41,509 nt of DNA from Saprospiraceae bacterium (GCA_020629615.1 JAHDCZ010000017.1:1-41509), one strand, 5' to 3'. Numbered from the stretch's first letter, positions 33,040 to 41,509 are shown. Notes: a model not told the origin generated them from the letters alone. Made by a program: numbers and translations.

Positions 33040-33080
33040 CGCTTTATTTCAACTAATAACATCTTAAACAAATATTTAAC

Positions 33081-34016
33081 ATGAGTAAAGTAACCGTAGT
33101 TGGAGCTGGAAATGTTGGTTCCACTGTAGCGAATGTTTTAGCACACAAAGATATTGTCAATGAAGTAGTTCTCTTGGATCTCAAAGGAGATATGGCCAAA
33201 GGAAAAGCACTTGACTCTTGGCAACAAGCACCGATAGATTATTATAGTACCAAATTAAAAGGTACAGATAATTATCGAGATACTAAAGGTTCAGATATTG
33301 TTGTCATCACTGCTGGAGTTCCTAGAAAACCTGGAATGAGTAGAGATGATTTAATTGGGATTAATGCCAAGATTGTCGTTTCTGTGACCAAGTCAATACT
33401 TAAGTACAGCAAGAATCCCATTATTATTATTGTATCTAATCCACTCGATGTCATGACTCATGCGGCGTTTCAAGCATCAGGATTGAAGAGTAACAGAATT
33501 ATGGGTATGGCTGGAATATTAGATACCGCTAGGTACCGTGCATTCTTAGCTACAGAATTGAATTGTTCTCCGAAAGATATCCAAGCGGTATTGATGGGTG
33601 GTCATGGAGATTCTATGGCTCCTCTACCTCGATATACTACTGTTGCTGGAATTCCTGTAACCGAGTTAATTGAAGCTCCTAAATTGAAAGCTATTGTAGA
33701 AAGAACTAAGAAAGGTGGGGGAGAACTAGTTAAATTGATGGGGACCTCTGCGTGGTATGCGCCTGGTGCGGCAGCTGCTCAGATGGTAGAGTCCATCATT
33801 AAAGACGATAAGAGAATTTTCCCAGTTTGTGCATTCCTGAATGGACAGTATGGTCTTAAAAACATGTTCCTCGGAGTTCCAGTAAAATTAGGAAAGAATG
33901 GAATCGAAGAGGTGATCGAGTTGAAATTAAACAAAAGAGAATCAGCTTTACTCAAGAAGTCTGCGGATCATGTCAATGCAGTAATCAAAGTTTTCAAGAA
34001 AATGAAATTGGTCTAA
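33081..34016 (+). CDS. mdh: Malate dehydrogenase (NAD, LDH-like type)
   Basis: Mdh oxidises malate to oxaloacetate with NAD in the TCA cycle. The 311-residue protein has the Rossmann motif VVGAGNVGST (6-15), Asp33 at the end of the second strand (NAD preference), the mobile-loop RKPGMSRDDL (82-91) with Arg82 and Arg88, VSNPLDVMTHAAF (118-130), the catalytic pair Asp148/Arg151 in GILDTARYR, and catalytic His175 in GGHGDSMAPL. Arg at position 82 in the specificity loop supports malate rather than lactate as substrate. The length is typical of the LDH-like tetrameric MDH of Bacteroidota. It starts with ATG; the peroxiredoxin-like gene follows after 30 bases, with no terminator seen between. Confidence 0.97.
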   Translation: MSKVTVVGAGNVGSTVANVLAHKDIVNEVVLLDLKGDMAKGKALDSWQQAPIDYYSTKLKGTDNYRDTKGSDIVVITAGVPRKPGMSRDDLIGINAKIVVSVTKSILKYSKNPIIIIVSNPLDVMTHAAFQASGLKSNRIMGMAGILDTARYRAFLATELNCSPKDIQAVLMGGHGDSMAPLPRYTTVAGIPVTELIEAPKLKAIVERTKKGGGELVKLMGTSAWYAPGAAAAQMVESIIKDDKRIFPVCAFLNGQYGLKNMFLGVPVKLGKNGIEEVIELKLNKRESALLKKSADHVNAVIKVFKKMKLV

Positions 34017-34046
34017 ACTATCTAAGCCATTTTATGTTTTAGTTCT

Positions 34047-34574
34047 ATGGTGAACGCAAAAGACCTTGCAACAATAAAAACGAATACGGGGGAGAGCCTA
34101 AGTGCCCTCTCTCGTACTCAACCCATCTTAGTTGTGTTTCTTAGAAGATTTGGTTGCATTTTTTGTAGAGAAGCGCTTTTGGACATTAAATCAAACCAAG
34201 GGTTCTTTGACGAGAATGGAACTAAAGTAGTTATGGTACACATGTCTGAAGATAGTGATGCCGAAAAGTACTTTAAGGATTATGGTCTGGAAGGAATATC
34301 TCATATTTCTGATCCTGAATGTGTACTGTATTCTAAATTTGGATTAATCAAGGGAAGTTTTTCTCAATTATATGGCTTAAAAACATGGATTAGAGGTTTT
34401 GAAGTAGTCGCAAATACACCGATTAGACCTATGTTTAATCAGATCGGAGATGGACTACAAATGCCAGGTATCTTTTTGATTCATAATGATCAGATCAAAG
34501 AAAGTTATATCCATAAATCTGTTTCGGACAAACCCAATTATCGAAATCTCGTGCGATGCTGCACAAATGGATAG
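34047..34574 (+). CDS. Peroxiredoxin-like (AhpC/TSA_2, PRXL2-type) protein
   Basis: The 175-residue protein has a thioredoxin fold with LVVFLRRFGCIFCREALLDI (28-47 region), where Cys37 and Cys40 form a CxxC redox site in the position of the peroxiredoxin-like 2 / AhpC-TSA_2 family. VVMVHMSEDSDAEKYFKDYG and DPECVLYSKFGLIKGSFSQL follow, and an MPGIFLIHNDQI strand. The C-terminus ends with a vicinal Cys pair (Cys171-Cys172) three residues from the end. There is no signal peptide, so it is probably cytosolic. A role in thiol redox or peroxide handling is likely; the real reductant and substrate are unknown. It lies 30 bases after mdh, and the next gene begins 56 bases later. Confidence 0.82.
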   Translation: MVNAKDLATIKTNTGESLSALSRTQPILVVFLRRFGCIFCREALLDIKSNQGFFDENGTKVVMVHMSEDSDAEKYFKDYGLEGISHISDPECVLYSKFGLIKGSFSQLYGLKTWIRGFEVVANTPIRPMFNQIGDGLQMPGIFLIHNDQIKESYIHKSVSDKPNYRNLVRCCTNG

Positions 34575-34630
34575 TGCCTAGTAATTTTTCTCTTGGATTG
34601 TACGTTTTACAACTAACAATAGTTATTACC

Positions 34631-35518
34631 ATGTCAAAATATTTATTAACGCTGTTTTGCGCTTTGTTGACCAATGTCTGCCTGTCTCAAGAAAGCTCTG
34701 ATAGGTACCGTGATTTGTCCTTCTATTGTGATGTAATGATTAATGCTGATGACGCAAAACATCGAATTTATGCACAGGAAAAATTCAATGAACTTTTTAC
34801 TGATGAATTGAAAACCGATAGTTCATTTTATAAGGACTATGGATTTTTGAAATGGATTCCAATCTTGGAAAATGATGACAAGTCATTTAGAATCTATAGT
34901 TGGGAATTAAAACTAGACAATGATCAGTACAATCATTTTGGTTTCATTCAAATGGCAGATGGAACAATCTTTAAATTGGAAAATACACTGTCAGAACTGG
35001 AAGATATATCATATGATATCATTTCACCTGAAGATTGGTACGGAGCAATGTATTATAAATTGGAAGAATTTGAAGTTAATCGTAAAAAACAATATGTCCT
35101 TTTTGGATACAGTTCATTTTCCAAATTCAATAAATTGAAAATAGCGGATATTTTAAGCTTTAATGAAGGCATTCCTTCTTTTGGTCAAGAAGTATTTAAA
35201 ATAGGAAATGATGGGACTAGGGGAGATGTCAAAACTCGTTTGGTTCTAAATTATAGTTCTGATGCCAACGTTAGCTTAAACTATAATCCGGGACTTAAGA
35301 TGATTGTTCATGATCATTTGATTGCTAGAATGGGAAGGCTTCCCGGACAAGGTCCGACTCAATTACCTGATGGCAGCTACGTTGGATGGAAATTAAAAGA
35401 TGGAATGTGGAATTATGTAGAAAAGATCTACGATCAAGTTTCAAAAGAGGCACCTAGACCAAATCCGATCCTAGACAAAAGAAAGGGCAGTTCAATTACG
35501 GGCAAAAAAAATAAATAA
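34631..35518 (+). CDS. Conserved exported protein of unknown function
   Basis: From the ATG at 34631 the protein has 295 residues and begins with a signal peptide (MSKYLLTLFCALLTNVCLSQ, cleavage after SQ). The in-frame start at 34556 would put 25 unlikely residues before the signal and overlap the peroxiredoxin-like gene. The body is beta-rich, with recurrent patterns such as FRIYSWELKLDNDQYNHFGF, SPEDWYGAMYYKLEE, QYVLFGYSSFSKFNKLKIAD and LVLNYSSDANVSLNYNPG, then an end with DHLIARMGRLPGQGPTQLPDG, YVEKIYDQVSKEAPRPNPIL and a Lys-rich tail. I recall similar exported proteins in other Bacteroidota but know no function. It may be co-transcribed with mdh; the unit ends at the terminator near 35655. 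Confidence 0.75.
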   Translation: MSKYLLTLFCALLTNVCLSQESSDRYRDLSFYCDVMINADDAKHRIYAQEKFNELFTDELKTDSSFYKDYGFLKWIPILENDDKSFRIYSWELKLDNDQYNHFGFIQMADGTIFKLENTLSELEDISYDIISPEDWYGAMYYKLEEFEVNRKKQYVLFGYSSFSKFNKLKIADILSFNEGIPSFGQEVFKIGNDGTRGDVKTRLVLNYSSDANVSLNYNPGLKMIVHDHLIARMGRLPGQGPTQLPDGSYVGWKLKDGMWNYVEKIYDQVSKEAPRPNPILDKRKGSSITGKKNK

Positions 35519-35654
35519 GGAAGAAATTAAAACGTTTGTTATTATGATTTGTAAGTGCTTGTAATTCTGATGAAAGCTCTTTTCTAAGATCATTACATAA
35601 GCTATATGCTTAGAAAAAACTGATGAGATGAGTTTCAATGAGCTATAAATATAA

Positions 35655-35683
35655 AAAAGAGGTAAAAATGACTTACCTCTTTT
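35655..35683. terminator. Bidirectional intrinsic terminator
   Basis: AAAAGAGGTAA and TTACCTCTTTT form a perfect eleven-pair stem with a seven-base loop. It lies between convergent genes (stops at 35518 and 35702) and can end both transcripts. The remaining part of this 183-base gap shows no other element I can name. Confidence 0.85.
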
Positions 35684-35701
35684 AATATTGGACTTTTCTT
35701 A

Positions 35702-36706
35702 TTACCCACCATGAACTTTATTGATACGAGTCAAATCTAACTTAAAGACTAAGCGTCCACATTGTTCACTTGCTGCTTTAAAATCAGGTTCAAATTTATA
35801 TCCTTGAGCGGCTTTCAGTGTTTTTTTAAGCGTTTTGGAATTTGTTACTGTCGTACCATCCTCCAATAACTCGAGATAAGTCACAGAACCCGCTCTATTC
35901 ACGCAGACCTTCACTTCAATACGACCCGTTTTATCCAGAGGTAATTCTTTTACATTTCTATAAATCACACGTCTACCAAAAATTCCATCACCAGATCCAT
36001 CATAAACTCCCGTTCCAGCACCCTCTGTTCCTTTTCCAGAATCACCATCATTACCTTTATCTGCACCATCTCCATCCCCTTTATCAGCTTTTCCTGTTCC
36101 TCCATCCGATCCATCAATACTAGAAGGTTTGACATCACTATCCCCCTTATTTGGCTTACCTGGTTTAGATGGTTTTGTAGGTTTAGTTGGTGTTGTGTTC
36201 TTAGGTTTTGTTGGTTTACTTGGCTTTGTAGGCTTCTCAATCACAGGATCAGGAATTTCTTCGATAACTGGTTCTTCAGGAACTTCTTCAAAATCTGGAT
36301 CTTCGAGTTCTATTTCTTCTTCCAGAGCAATAACCTCACTTTCTTCCTCAAAAGTTTCAGTAATAATTGGATCTGTCGGTTGAGGATCTATAACGGGTTC
36401 TGTTTTGGGTAGTTCTATTTCTGGTCTCGTAACTTCAACTTCTTCAATAGGGTTGGTTTCTACCTTTTTGACTTCTTCAGTTTTAGGTCTCTTTTCACCA
36501 GCATCAGAATGAGCATATTCACTTAAAGAACTCTCTTTAAATTCTACAAATTCCACCGCCACAGCAAATTGATTTTCCAAATTTTCCGTCGGATTGGTTT
36601 CAAAATAGTAGAGAAAAGCTAATAAAAGCAACAATAAATGAAGAGTTATCGAAATTCGTCTTCCTTTTTTTTGATTCTCTTTCTCGTGTGCAAGTAACTG
36701 TGACAT
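35702..36706 (-). CDS. TonB-like energy transducer with long low-complexity linker
   Basis: The 334-residue protein has a short basic cytosolic start, one membrane span (18-35, ISITLHLLLLLLAFLYYF), and a long linker in three blocks: an acidic Glu/Pro-rich part (60-157), a basic Lys-Pro-Thr/Ser repeat (158-187), and a Gly/Asp-rich part (188-243). The C-terminal domain (244-334) begins GRRVIYRNVKELPLDKTGRI and carries a VKVCVNRAGSVTYLEL strand pair, a TonB/AgmX-like layout seen in Bacteroidota transducers; Cys268 and Cys316 could form a disulfide. It would link the proton-motive force to outer-membrane receptors, but no exbB or exbD is nearby, so the partner proteins are elsewhere. It follows the nhaC-type gene by 124 bases on the same strand. 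Confidence 0.82.
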   Translation of the reverse strand: MSQLLAHEKENQKKGRRISITLHLLLLLLAFLYYFETNPTENLENQFAVAVEFVEFKESSLSEYAHSDAGEKRPKTEEVKKVETNPIEEVEVTRPEIELPKTEPVIDPQPTDPIITETFEEESEVIALEEEIELEDPDFEEVPEEPVIEEIPDPVIEKPTKPSKPTKPKNTTPTKPTKPSKPGKPNKGDSDVKPSSIDGSDGGTGKADKGDGDGADKGNDGDSGKGTEGAGTGVYDGSGDGIFGRRVIYRNVKELPLDKTGRIEVKVCVNRAGSVTYLELLEDGTTVTNSKTLKKTLKAAQGYKFEPDFKAASEQCGRLVFKLDLTRINKVHGG

Positions 36707-36830
36707 AAATACTCTTTTAGATTACTTTTAAGATTACCTCTTTTTAACGATTAATTCAGTTAATAGAATATTAAAAAACTTAAATATATTCTTAATTATT
36801 CATGAAACCATCAAATATTACGGTTTTTCC

Positions 36831-38906
36831 TTATGTATTGACAGTTTGGGATTTACCAATAAAATTAGCGATAAGCCATAAAACACCAATGGCAAAAATA
36901 AGAACAACAATAGAAATCAACCAGCCGCCTCCCATGAAGGTACTTATTCCTACACAGAACAAACTTACCATTCCAACAGTAAGGGCATATGGCATTTGGG
37001 TTTTTACGTGATCAATATGGTTACAATCAGAAGCTAAAGAAGATAAAATAGTTGTGTCACTAATAGGAGAGCAATGATCTCCCAACACACTGGCTGCTAA
37101 AACTGTTGCAATAACATTCAACAAAATTTCAAAACTTAGCTCAGGCTCTAATCCATTCGCTTGACAAATAGCATATGTCGTAGGAATCGCAATGGGATAC
37201 AAAATTGCCATCGTACTCCAACTCGAACCAGTAGAAAAAGCAATCAGCGCAGCGAGAATAAATATGATCATTGGTATGAGATACGGACTCACGCTATTTT
37301 GTAATGCGCTGCTCAAAAAATCTGCCGTATGTAATTCGCCTGTACAGGAAGCCAAGGCCCATGCTAGTGTCAGGATGATCAAAGCAGGCATCATGGTTTT
37401 AAATCCATTGACCATCCAATGAATCGAATCAAATAAGCTCATTATTTTTTGAGAGACGGTAAGGATCAGTGCGACAGTGACTCCAGATAGAGAAGCCCAT
37501 AAAAGCGCAATGTAAGAATCGGAAGAACCAATGAGCGTTCCTAGTTTTGAAATTAAAGAATTGTTCTCATTTTCAAGAGCATTCATGTTTGACCAAACGG
37601 ATGACCAACTGGAATTAACATCAAGCCCATCAATGGAAGACAATTGACCGTACAATGTCGACATTCCAGTATCAACAAGTCCAAAAATGGTCATCGAAAT
37701 AACAACAAAGACCGGAATAAAGGCATTGTACCATTTTAAACTTATCCCTTTGATAGGAGATAAATCTTCCATATTTGGCTCATCTTCAGTCGTGTTTGAT
37801 GCAGGGGAAACCTGACCTGTATCTAGGGCTCTTTTTTCTGCCTTATACATCGGACCGTAATCTTTCTTGGTATAAATAATGAACAAGATAAAAATCAAGG
37901 TCAGCACTGGATAAAAGGAATATTTAAGAGAACTGATAAAAATTGCATAGGCGGTCATATCCGTTTCCATCATGATTTTGCTCATGCCATCATCGATATA
38001 ACCTAATTCAGCACCAATCCAAGTTGTAATAAAAGCAACTGCCGAAACCGGCGCCGCCGTACTATCTACGATGTAAGCAAGTTTTTCTCTTGACACCTTA
38101 AACTTATCGGTCACAGAACGCATGGTATTACCGACAATTAAAGTATTGGCATAATCATCAAAGAAAATTGCGACCCCTAATAACCATGTAATAAACTCCG
38201 TACTTCTTTTCGAACGAGCATATTTAGACAGTTTAACCACTACTCCTGCCATTCCTCCATTCTTAGAAATAAGGGCTACCATTCCTCCAATAAGGAGAGA
38301 AAATACAATGACCGATAAATGTCCCGAATCATTCAGTGCACCGACAATATATTTTTGCAGACTTTCTAAGAAAGAAATCAGAAGGTAGTACACAGAATCA
38401 ATCCGCATCCCACCAGCAATGAAAGCTCCAGACCAAATCCCAAAAAATAATGCCATCACTACTTCCTTAAAAATCAAAGCCAAAAAGATAGCCAACAGAG
38501 GAGGAATCAGTGACATCCACAACGGAATTTTTTTAATCCTAACTACTTTCGAATTTGCACTTAAATGATATAGACTAAAATCATTTCCTTCGTTGAATTT
38601 GACAAATTGCAAACTCCCTTTTTCATTCGGCGAAAGCCCAACTTCAGAAACCCCATTAATAAATTTGTAGTTTTCTGAAACCCCATTTATTTCAACTGAA
38701 GTTTGACCGCAAATACTTTCATCCGTTTTGAAAATGATCTTCCCCTCTGAGTTAGAGGCAATGCTTAAAAAAGGAATATCAGTAATCTTTGGATAGCCTA
38801 TTGTATCAAATCGCGCTGCGTCACACTGGGAATATATCAGTTGGATGTTGACAAACATCGCACATACAAAAGACAAATAGATCGTTTTATTACTAAATAA
38901 TTTCAT
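36831..38906 (-). CDS. NhaC-family Na+/H+ antiporter with extracytoplasmic N-terminal domain
   Basis: The 691-residue protein starts with a signal peptide (1-27, ending in IYSQ) and a soluble domain at 28-128 (Ig-like pattern, Cys28 and Cys66 possibly paired). The antiporter core of about a dozen membrane spans runs from residue 130, with IFFDDYANTLIVGNTMRSVTDK, REKLAYIVDSTAAPVSA, FITTWIGAELGY, the SSWSTMAILYPIAIPT block and a VLAASVLGDHCSPISDTTILS motif typical of NhaC/YuiF-type transporters. Core length fits the family; the exported N-terminal domain is an addition. It should exchange Na+ for H+ (some relatives exchange amino acids or malate/lactate), so the exact substrate is not certain. 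It diverges from the FG-GAP gene across 56 bases. Confidence 0.88.
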   Translation of the reverse strand: MKLFSNKTIYLSFVCAMFVNIQLIYSQCDAARFDTIGYPKITDIPFLSIASNSEGKIIFKTDESICGQTSVEINGVSENYKFINGVSEVGLSPNEKGSLQFVKFNEGNDFSLYHLSANSKVVRIKKIPLWMSLIPPLLAIFLALIFKEVVMALFFGIWSGAFIAGGMRIDSVYYLLISFLESLQKYIVGALNDSGHLSVIVFSLLIGGMVALISKNGGMAGVVVKLSKYARSKRSTEFITWLLGVAIFFDDYANTLIVGNTMRSVTDKFKVSREKLAYIVDSTAAPVSAVAFITTWIGAELGYIDDGMSKIMMETDMTAYAIFISSLKYSFYPVLTLIFILFIIYTKKDYGPMYKAEKRALDTGQVSPASNTTEDEPNMEDLSPIKGISLKWYNAFIPVFVVISMTIFGLVDTGMSTLYGQLSSIDGLDVNSSWSSVWSNMNALENENNSLISKLGTLIGSSDSYIALLWASLSGVTVALILTVSQKIMSLFDSIHWMVNGFKTMMPALIILTLAWALASCTGELHTADFLSSALQNSVSPYLIPMIIFILAALIAFSTGSSWSTMAILYPIAIPTTYAICQANGLEPELSFEILLNVIATVLAASVLGDHCSPISDTTILSSLASDCNHIDHVKTQMPYALTVGMVSLFCVGISTFMGGGWLISIVVLIFAIGVLWLIANFIGKSQTVNT

Positions 38907-38962
38907 CGCTGCTGGTTATCATCAAAAAAGCGTCTTAACTTCATACAAAAATCAAGATACTG

Positions 38963-41218
38963 ATGGGAATTTATAAATCGGTTATTTCTCTCACACTATT
39001 TCTCTTTTCTTTTATGCTTGGATATTCTCAAGCTACTTTTTCGAATTTCGAATGCGAAGTAAAAATAGATAACAAAGTGTTGAAACATCCTTTTACTGGT
39101 GGTTTTAATTCTCCTCAATTCAATAACATCGATTTAAATTTAGATGGAGTGGATGACCTTCTCGTTTTTGATCGAATTGGGGGTGTTCTAATGCCATTTT
39201 TACATAACGGTGAGATTGGTGGAACTGATTATACTTTTGCTCCAGAGTATCGACATATGTTTGGAAAAGTCCAACACTGGATTTTATTAAGAGATTTTAA
39301 TAACGATGGAATTCTTGATATGTTCACTGCACCTGTTGAGATGTCACTTCCAGGAATAGAGGTTCGAAGAGGAAAAATAGAAAATGGCAAATGGAGTTTT
39401 GATCTTTTTGAGTTTGACATGGAGATTTTTCCTTACAATGCATTGACCTATCCTATAGCTAATGGCTATGCCAATATATACGTGCCATCACCTGACAAAA
39501 TTGATATTGATGATATAGATGGAGATGGAGACTTGGATGTTTTATCGTTTGAAACTGGTGGAGCTGAAATTTTTTTTTATCGTAATCTGGTTGTTGAAGA
39601 AGGAATAGGATTGGATAGTTTTAAATTTGAAGTGTATGACCCCTGTTGGGGAAAGGTAAGAGAAGCTCCTTTTTCATCAGAATTGACACTCAGCGACGAT
39701 CCAAATAATTGTGCAGAATTTTTTAATAATGAAACGCCAATTGATTTTAGACACGCTGGTTCGACCATTACCATTTTGGATACTGATTACGATGGATCGA
39801 AGGAAATTATACTTGGTGATTTGGCTAATCATAATGTGAGTTTATTAAAAAATTCAGGTACTCCATTAAATGCTTGGATAACAGATCAGGACAATACTTA
39901 TCCCTCCTATGACGTGCCATTAGAACAAAGTTTTTTTAATGCTGCTTTTTACGTTGATGTAAATAATGATCAAGAAAGAGATGTTATTTTTTCCCCAAAT
40001 GCAAAATCAACAATAAACAATTATAATAATGCTCGTTATTATGAAAACGTAAAGGATCCCAACGGCTTAATTTTGGAACATCGAACAGATGCGTTTTTAA
40101 ATAATGAATCCCTAGATTTTGGCACCTATTCATCGCCTTACTTTTTTGATTATAATTTTGATGGATTAATTGACTTGATGGTAGGAACAGAAGGTCGATT
40201 TACAGATACGCCAGAAAAAGATGCTCGTATCTATTTATTTGAGAATAAAGGAACACTTGAAATGCCATCATTTGAATTAATAGATGATGATTATGCTGGC
40301 TTTTCTCAGTTTTCCGAAACTTCCTGGAATTATGCGCCCACTTTGGGCGATTTAGATACTGATGGCGATTTGGATTTAATCGTTGGTGATAATGCTGGCA
40401 AGCTTTTTTACTGTGAAAATATTGCGGAACCCAACGCTCCTGCTGTTTATGCCAATGCTATTTATAACTATGAGGATATTGACGTAGGTGATAAATCCAA
40501 ACCCTTTTTATTTGACTTTAATGAGGATGGTCTTCTTGATTTAATCGTTGGTGAACGAAATGCCAATGTCTTAGATGGCATTTTAGGATCTATCAATTAT
40601 TATGAAAATAAAGGATCAGCTGATCAAGCTAATTTTGTCGATAGTTTATCCAATCCTGTTTTCGGAGCGGTCAATACGAAAGTGGTAAATTTTGTTTCTG
40701 CCAATTCCGCTCCAATCATCTTAGATGTTGGAAATGATTTTATGATGATCACAGGGAGTGAAGGTGGCAATATTATGGTGTATGATGATATCAAAGGAAA
40801 TTTGGAGGGAACGTTCAATCAGGTAGCTGTACAATGGGGGAATATGTTGGATGGTTTGGATATGACTCCGAGTATGGCCGACATCGATAATGACGACAAA
40901 TATGAAATTGTCTGTGGTAACTTTAGAGGCGGATTGAGCTTTTATAACACACCTCTTACGCTAGATGGTGACATGGTAAATACAAAAGATATTAGAGAAA
41001 TAGAATTCAATATTTCTCCTAATCCAGTGAGAGATTATTTGAGGGTACAAGCTGGCAAATCATTAATAAATGAAAAGTACGAAATTCTCAATTTTCAAGG
41101 ACGAGTAGTAACTCAAGGAAGTATTTTAAATGACAATGTGGATGTAAGACAACTCAATCCTGGAATGTATCTATTGAGAATTAGAAGTTTTGGAGTTCAT
41201 AAATTCGTAAAACTTTAG
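38963..41218 (+). CDS. Secreted FG-GAP/VCBS repeat protein with T9SS sorting domain
   Basis: The 751-residue protein has a signal peptide (1-22, ending MLGYSQA) and at least nine FG-GAP/VCBS-type repeats with Asp/Asn-rich calcium-binding loops, for example NLDGVDDLLVFD, DFNNDGILDMF, DIDGDGDLDVLSF, DTDYDGSKEIILGD, YNFDGLIDLMVG, DLDTDGDLDLIVGD, DFNEDGLLDLIVGE and DIDNDDKYEIVCG. Such repeats form a seven-bladed propeller and are common in adhesins and surface proteins. The last 75 residues are a type A T9SS sorting domain (FNISPNPVRDYLRVQAGK, ILNFQGRVV, NPGMYLLRIRSFG, HKFVKL). The protein should therefore be cell-surface bound or released; the ligand is unknown. The stop overlaps the convergent YggS-type stop by 4 bases. 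Confidence 0.92.
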   Translation: MGIYKSVISLTLFLFSFMLGYSQATFSNFECEVKIDNKVLKHPFTGGFNSPQFNNIDLNLDGVDDLLVFDRIGGVLMPFLHNGEIGGTDYTFAPEYRHMFGKVQHWILLRDFNNDGILDMFTAPVEMSLPGIEVRRGKIENGKWSFDLFEFDMEIFPYNALTYPIANGYANIYVPSPDKIDIDDIDGDGDLDVLSFETGGAEIFFYRNLVVEEGIGLDSFKFEVYDPCWGKVREAPFSSELTLSDDPNNCAEFFNNETPIDFRHAGSTITILDTDYDGSKEIILGDLANHNVSLLKNSGTPLNAWITDQDNTYPSYDVPLEQSFFNAAFYVDVNNDQERDVIFSPNAKSTINNYNNARYYENVKDPNGLILEHRTDAFLNNESLDFGTYSSPYFFDYNFDGLIDLMVGTEGRFTDTPEKDARIYLFENKGTLEMPSFELIDDDYAGFSQFSETSWNYAPTLGDLDTDGDLDLIVGDNAGKLFYCENIAEPNAPAVYANAIYNYEDIDVGDKSKPFLFDFNEDGLLDLIVGERNANVLDGILGSINYYENKGSADQANFVDSLSNPVFGAVNTKVVNFVSANSAPIILDVGNDFMMITGSEGGNIMVYDDIKGNLEGTFNQVAVQWGNMLDGLDMTPSMADIDNDDKYEIVCGNFRGGLSFYNTPLTLDGDMVNTKDIREIEFNISPNPVRDYLRVQAGKSLINEKYEILNFQGRVVTQGSILNDNVDVRQLNPGMYLLRIRSFGVHKFVKL

Positions 41219-41509
41219 TATCGATTTCCGAATATCAAGCTGCCAATGCGTACCATATTAGATCCACATTCTATTGCTAAAGCATAATCCCCAGACATTC
41301 CCATAGAGATCGTTTTGAAATGGTCGAAAGGATACTTTGCGTTCAATTTTGTATGAATTCTTTTCAAGGATTTAAATTCCTCAATGATTTGTTGTTCTTC
41401 ACTCACAAAGCTTGCCATTCCCATTACTCCGCATACTTGAAGATTTTTGAGTTCAAAAATTGATTCTATGTCTTTTTGACTTTCGTCGAATGAAAATCCT
41501 TGTTTTGAT
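41215..41509 (-). CDS. YggS-type pyridoxal-phosphate homeostasis protein, 3' part (5' end outside window)
   Basis: The open frame continues past the right edge of the window; about the last 98 residues are visible. VCGVMGMASF, a DEL-type helix with EEQQIIEEFKSLKRI, the TISMGMSGDYALAIECGSNMVRIGSLIFGNR end block (given in part) and the GSxMVRIG phosphate-binding motif are the marks of the YggS/PLPBP/Alr-like N-terminal fold family. These proteins bind PLP in the cytosol and help to keep its free level safe; they have no known catalytic activity. The stop lies inside the end of the FG-GAP gene on the other strand. Confidence 0.93.
   Translation of the reverse strand, partial: SKQGFSFDESQKDIESIFELKNLQVCGVMGMASFVSEEQQIIEEFKSLKRIHTKLNAKYPFDHFKTISMGMSGDYALAIECGSNMVRIGSLIFGNRY

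Noticed and set aside
35842-36383. Open frames on the plus strand opposite the TonB-like gene (His/Tyr/Pro-rich and Gly/Ser/Val-rich)
   Set aside because: They mirror the low-complexity linker codons of the real gene and look like no protein family.
1-41509. Mobile elements, prophage, CRISPR, tRNA or rRNA genes
   Set aside because: No transposase, integrase, direct-repeat array or tRNA-like cloverleaf could be found by reading; neighbouring genes are mostly housekeeping and composition seems even.

Overview
The window is an AT-rich, gene-dense stretch of a chromosome from the phylum Bacteroidota. The phylum call rests on several independent signs: two secreted proteins with type IX secretion (T9SS) C-terminal sorting domains; promoter-like TAnnTTTG elements close to several starts; little sign of Shine-Dalgarno sequences; a DUF3822-rsmD pair; a pyrR-pyrB pair; DUF4369/TlpA-type thioredoxin, DUF4252 and DUF5074 proteins; and a surface-type lipoprotein signal (Cys followed by an acidic run). 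I cannot place it below phylum level with confidence. I saw no mobile element, prophage, CRISPR array, tRNA or rRNA, and no gene-free stretch longer than about 185 bases.

Layout. 1-2822 is the 3' part of a large alpha-2-macroglobulin-like gene, followed by a DUF697-SHOCT protein. 3563-5706 (minus) holds an Old Yellow Enzyme family oxidoreductase and tsaD. 5831-12867 (plus) is mostly information processing and pyrimidine synthesis: an unknown membrane-anchored protein, DUF3822, rsmD, argS, glnS, pyrR and pyrB. A periplasmic TlpA-like thioredoxin follows, ending at a two-way terminator. 14465-21191 (minus) contains DUF2853 and a tightly packed five-gene run: a secreted sortilin/BNR-repeat propeller, a class-C beta-lactamase-like serine hydrolase, a lipoprotein, a multi-pass membrane protein and a YfiT/DinB bacillithiol-transferase-like enzyme. 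21217-23877 (minus) is an ECF sigma factor operon with a membrane-spanning probable anti-sigma protein and three consecutive DUF4252 exported proteins, closed by a clear terminator.

24047-28481 (plus) is an outer-membrane module: an LptF/LptG-type permease, a TonB-dependent receptor of BtuB size and a surface beta-propeller lipoprotein (BtuG-like, DUF5074), all with gaps of 2 bases or less. Convergent to it are xseA-xseB, then sucC and a T9SS-secreted M43 metalloprotease (all minus). 33081-35518 (plus) holds mdh, a peroxiredoxin-like protein and a conserved exported unknown. 35702-38906 (minus) holds a TonB-like energy transducer and an NhaC-type antiporter with an extracytoplasmic N-terminal domain. 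38963-41218 (plus) is a T9SS-secreted FG-GAP repeat protein. The window ends in the 3' part of a YggS-type PLP protein gene (minus).

The best leads for something undescribed are the sigma/anti-sigma/triple-DUF4252 operon, the five-gene secreted-propeller/serine-hydrolase run, and the LptF/G-receptor-propeller stack. Smaller molecular oddities are an RsmD lacking the Asp of its DPPY motif, a lysine-rich insert in LptF/G, and a pyrR-pyrB operon with no room for a classical PyrR-controlled attenuator. None of these was checked against a database; all family calls are from memory of motifs.
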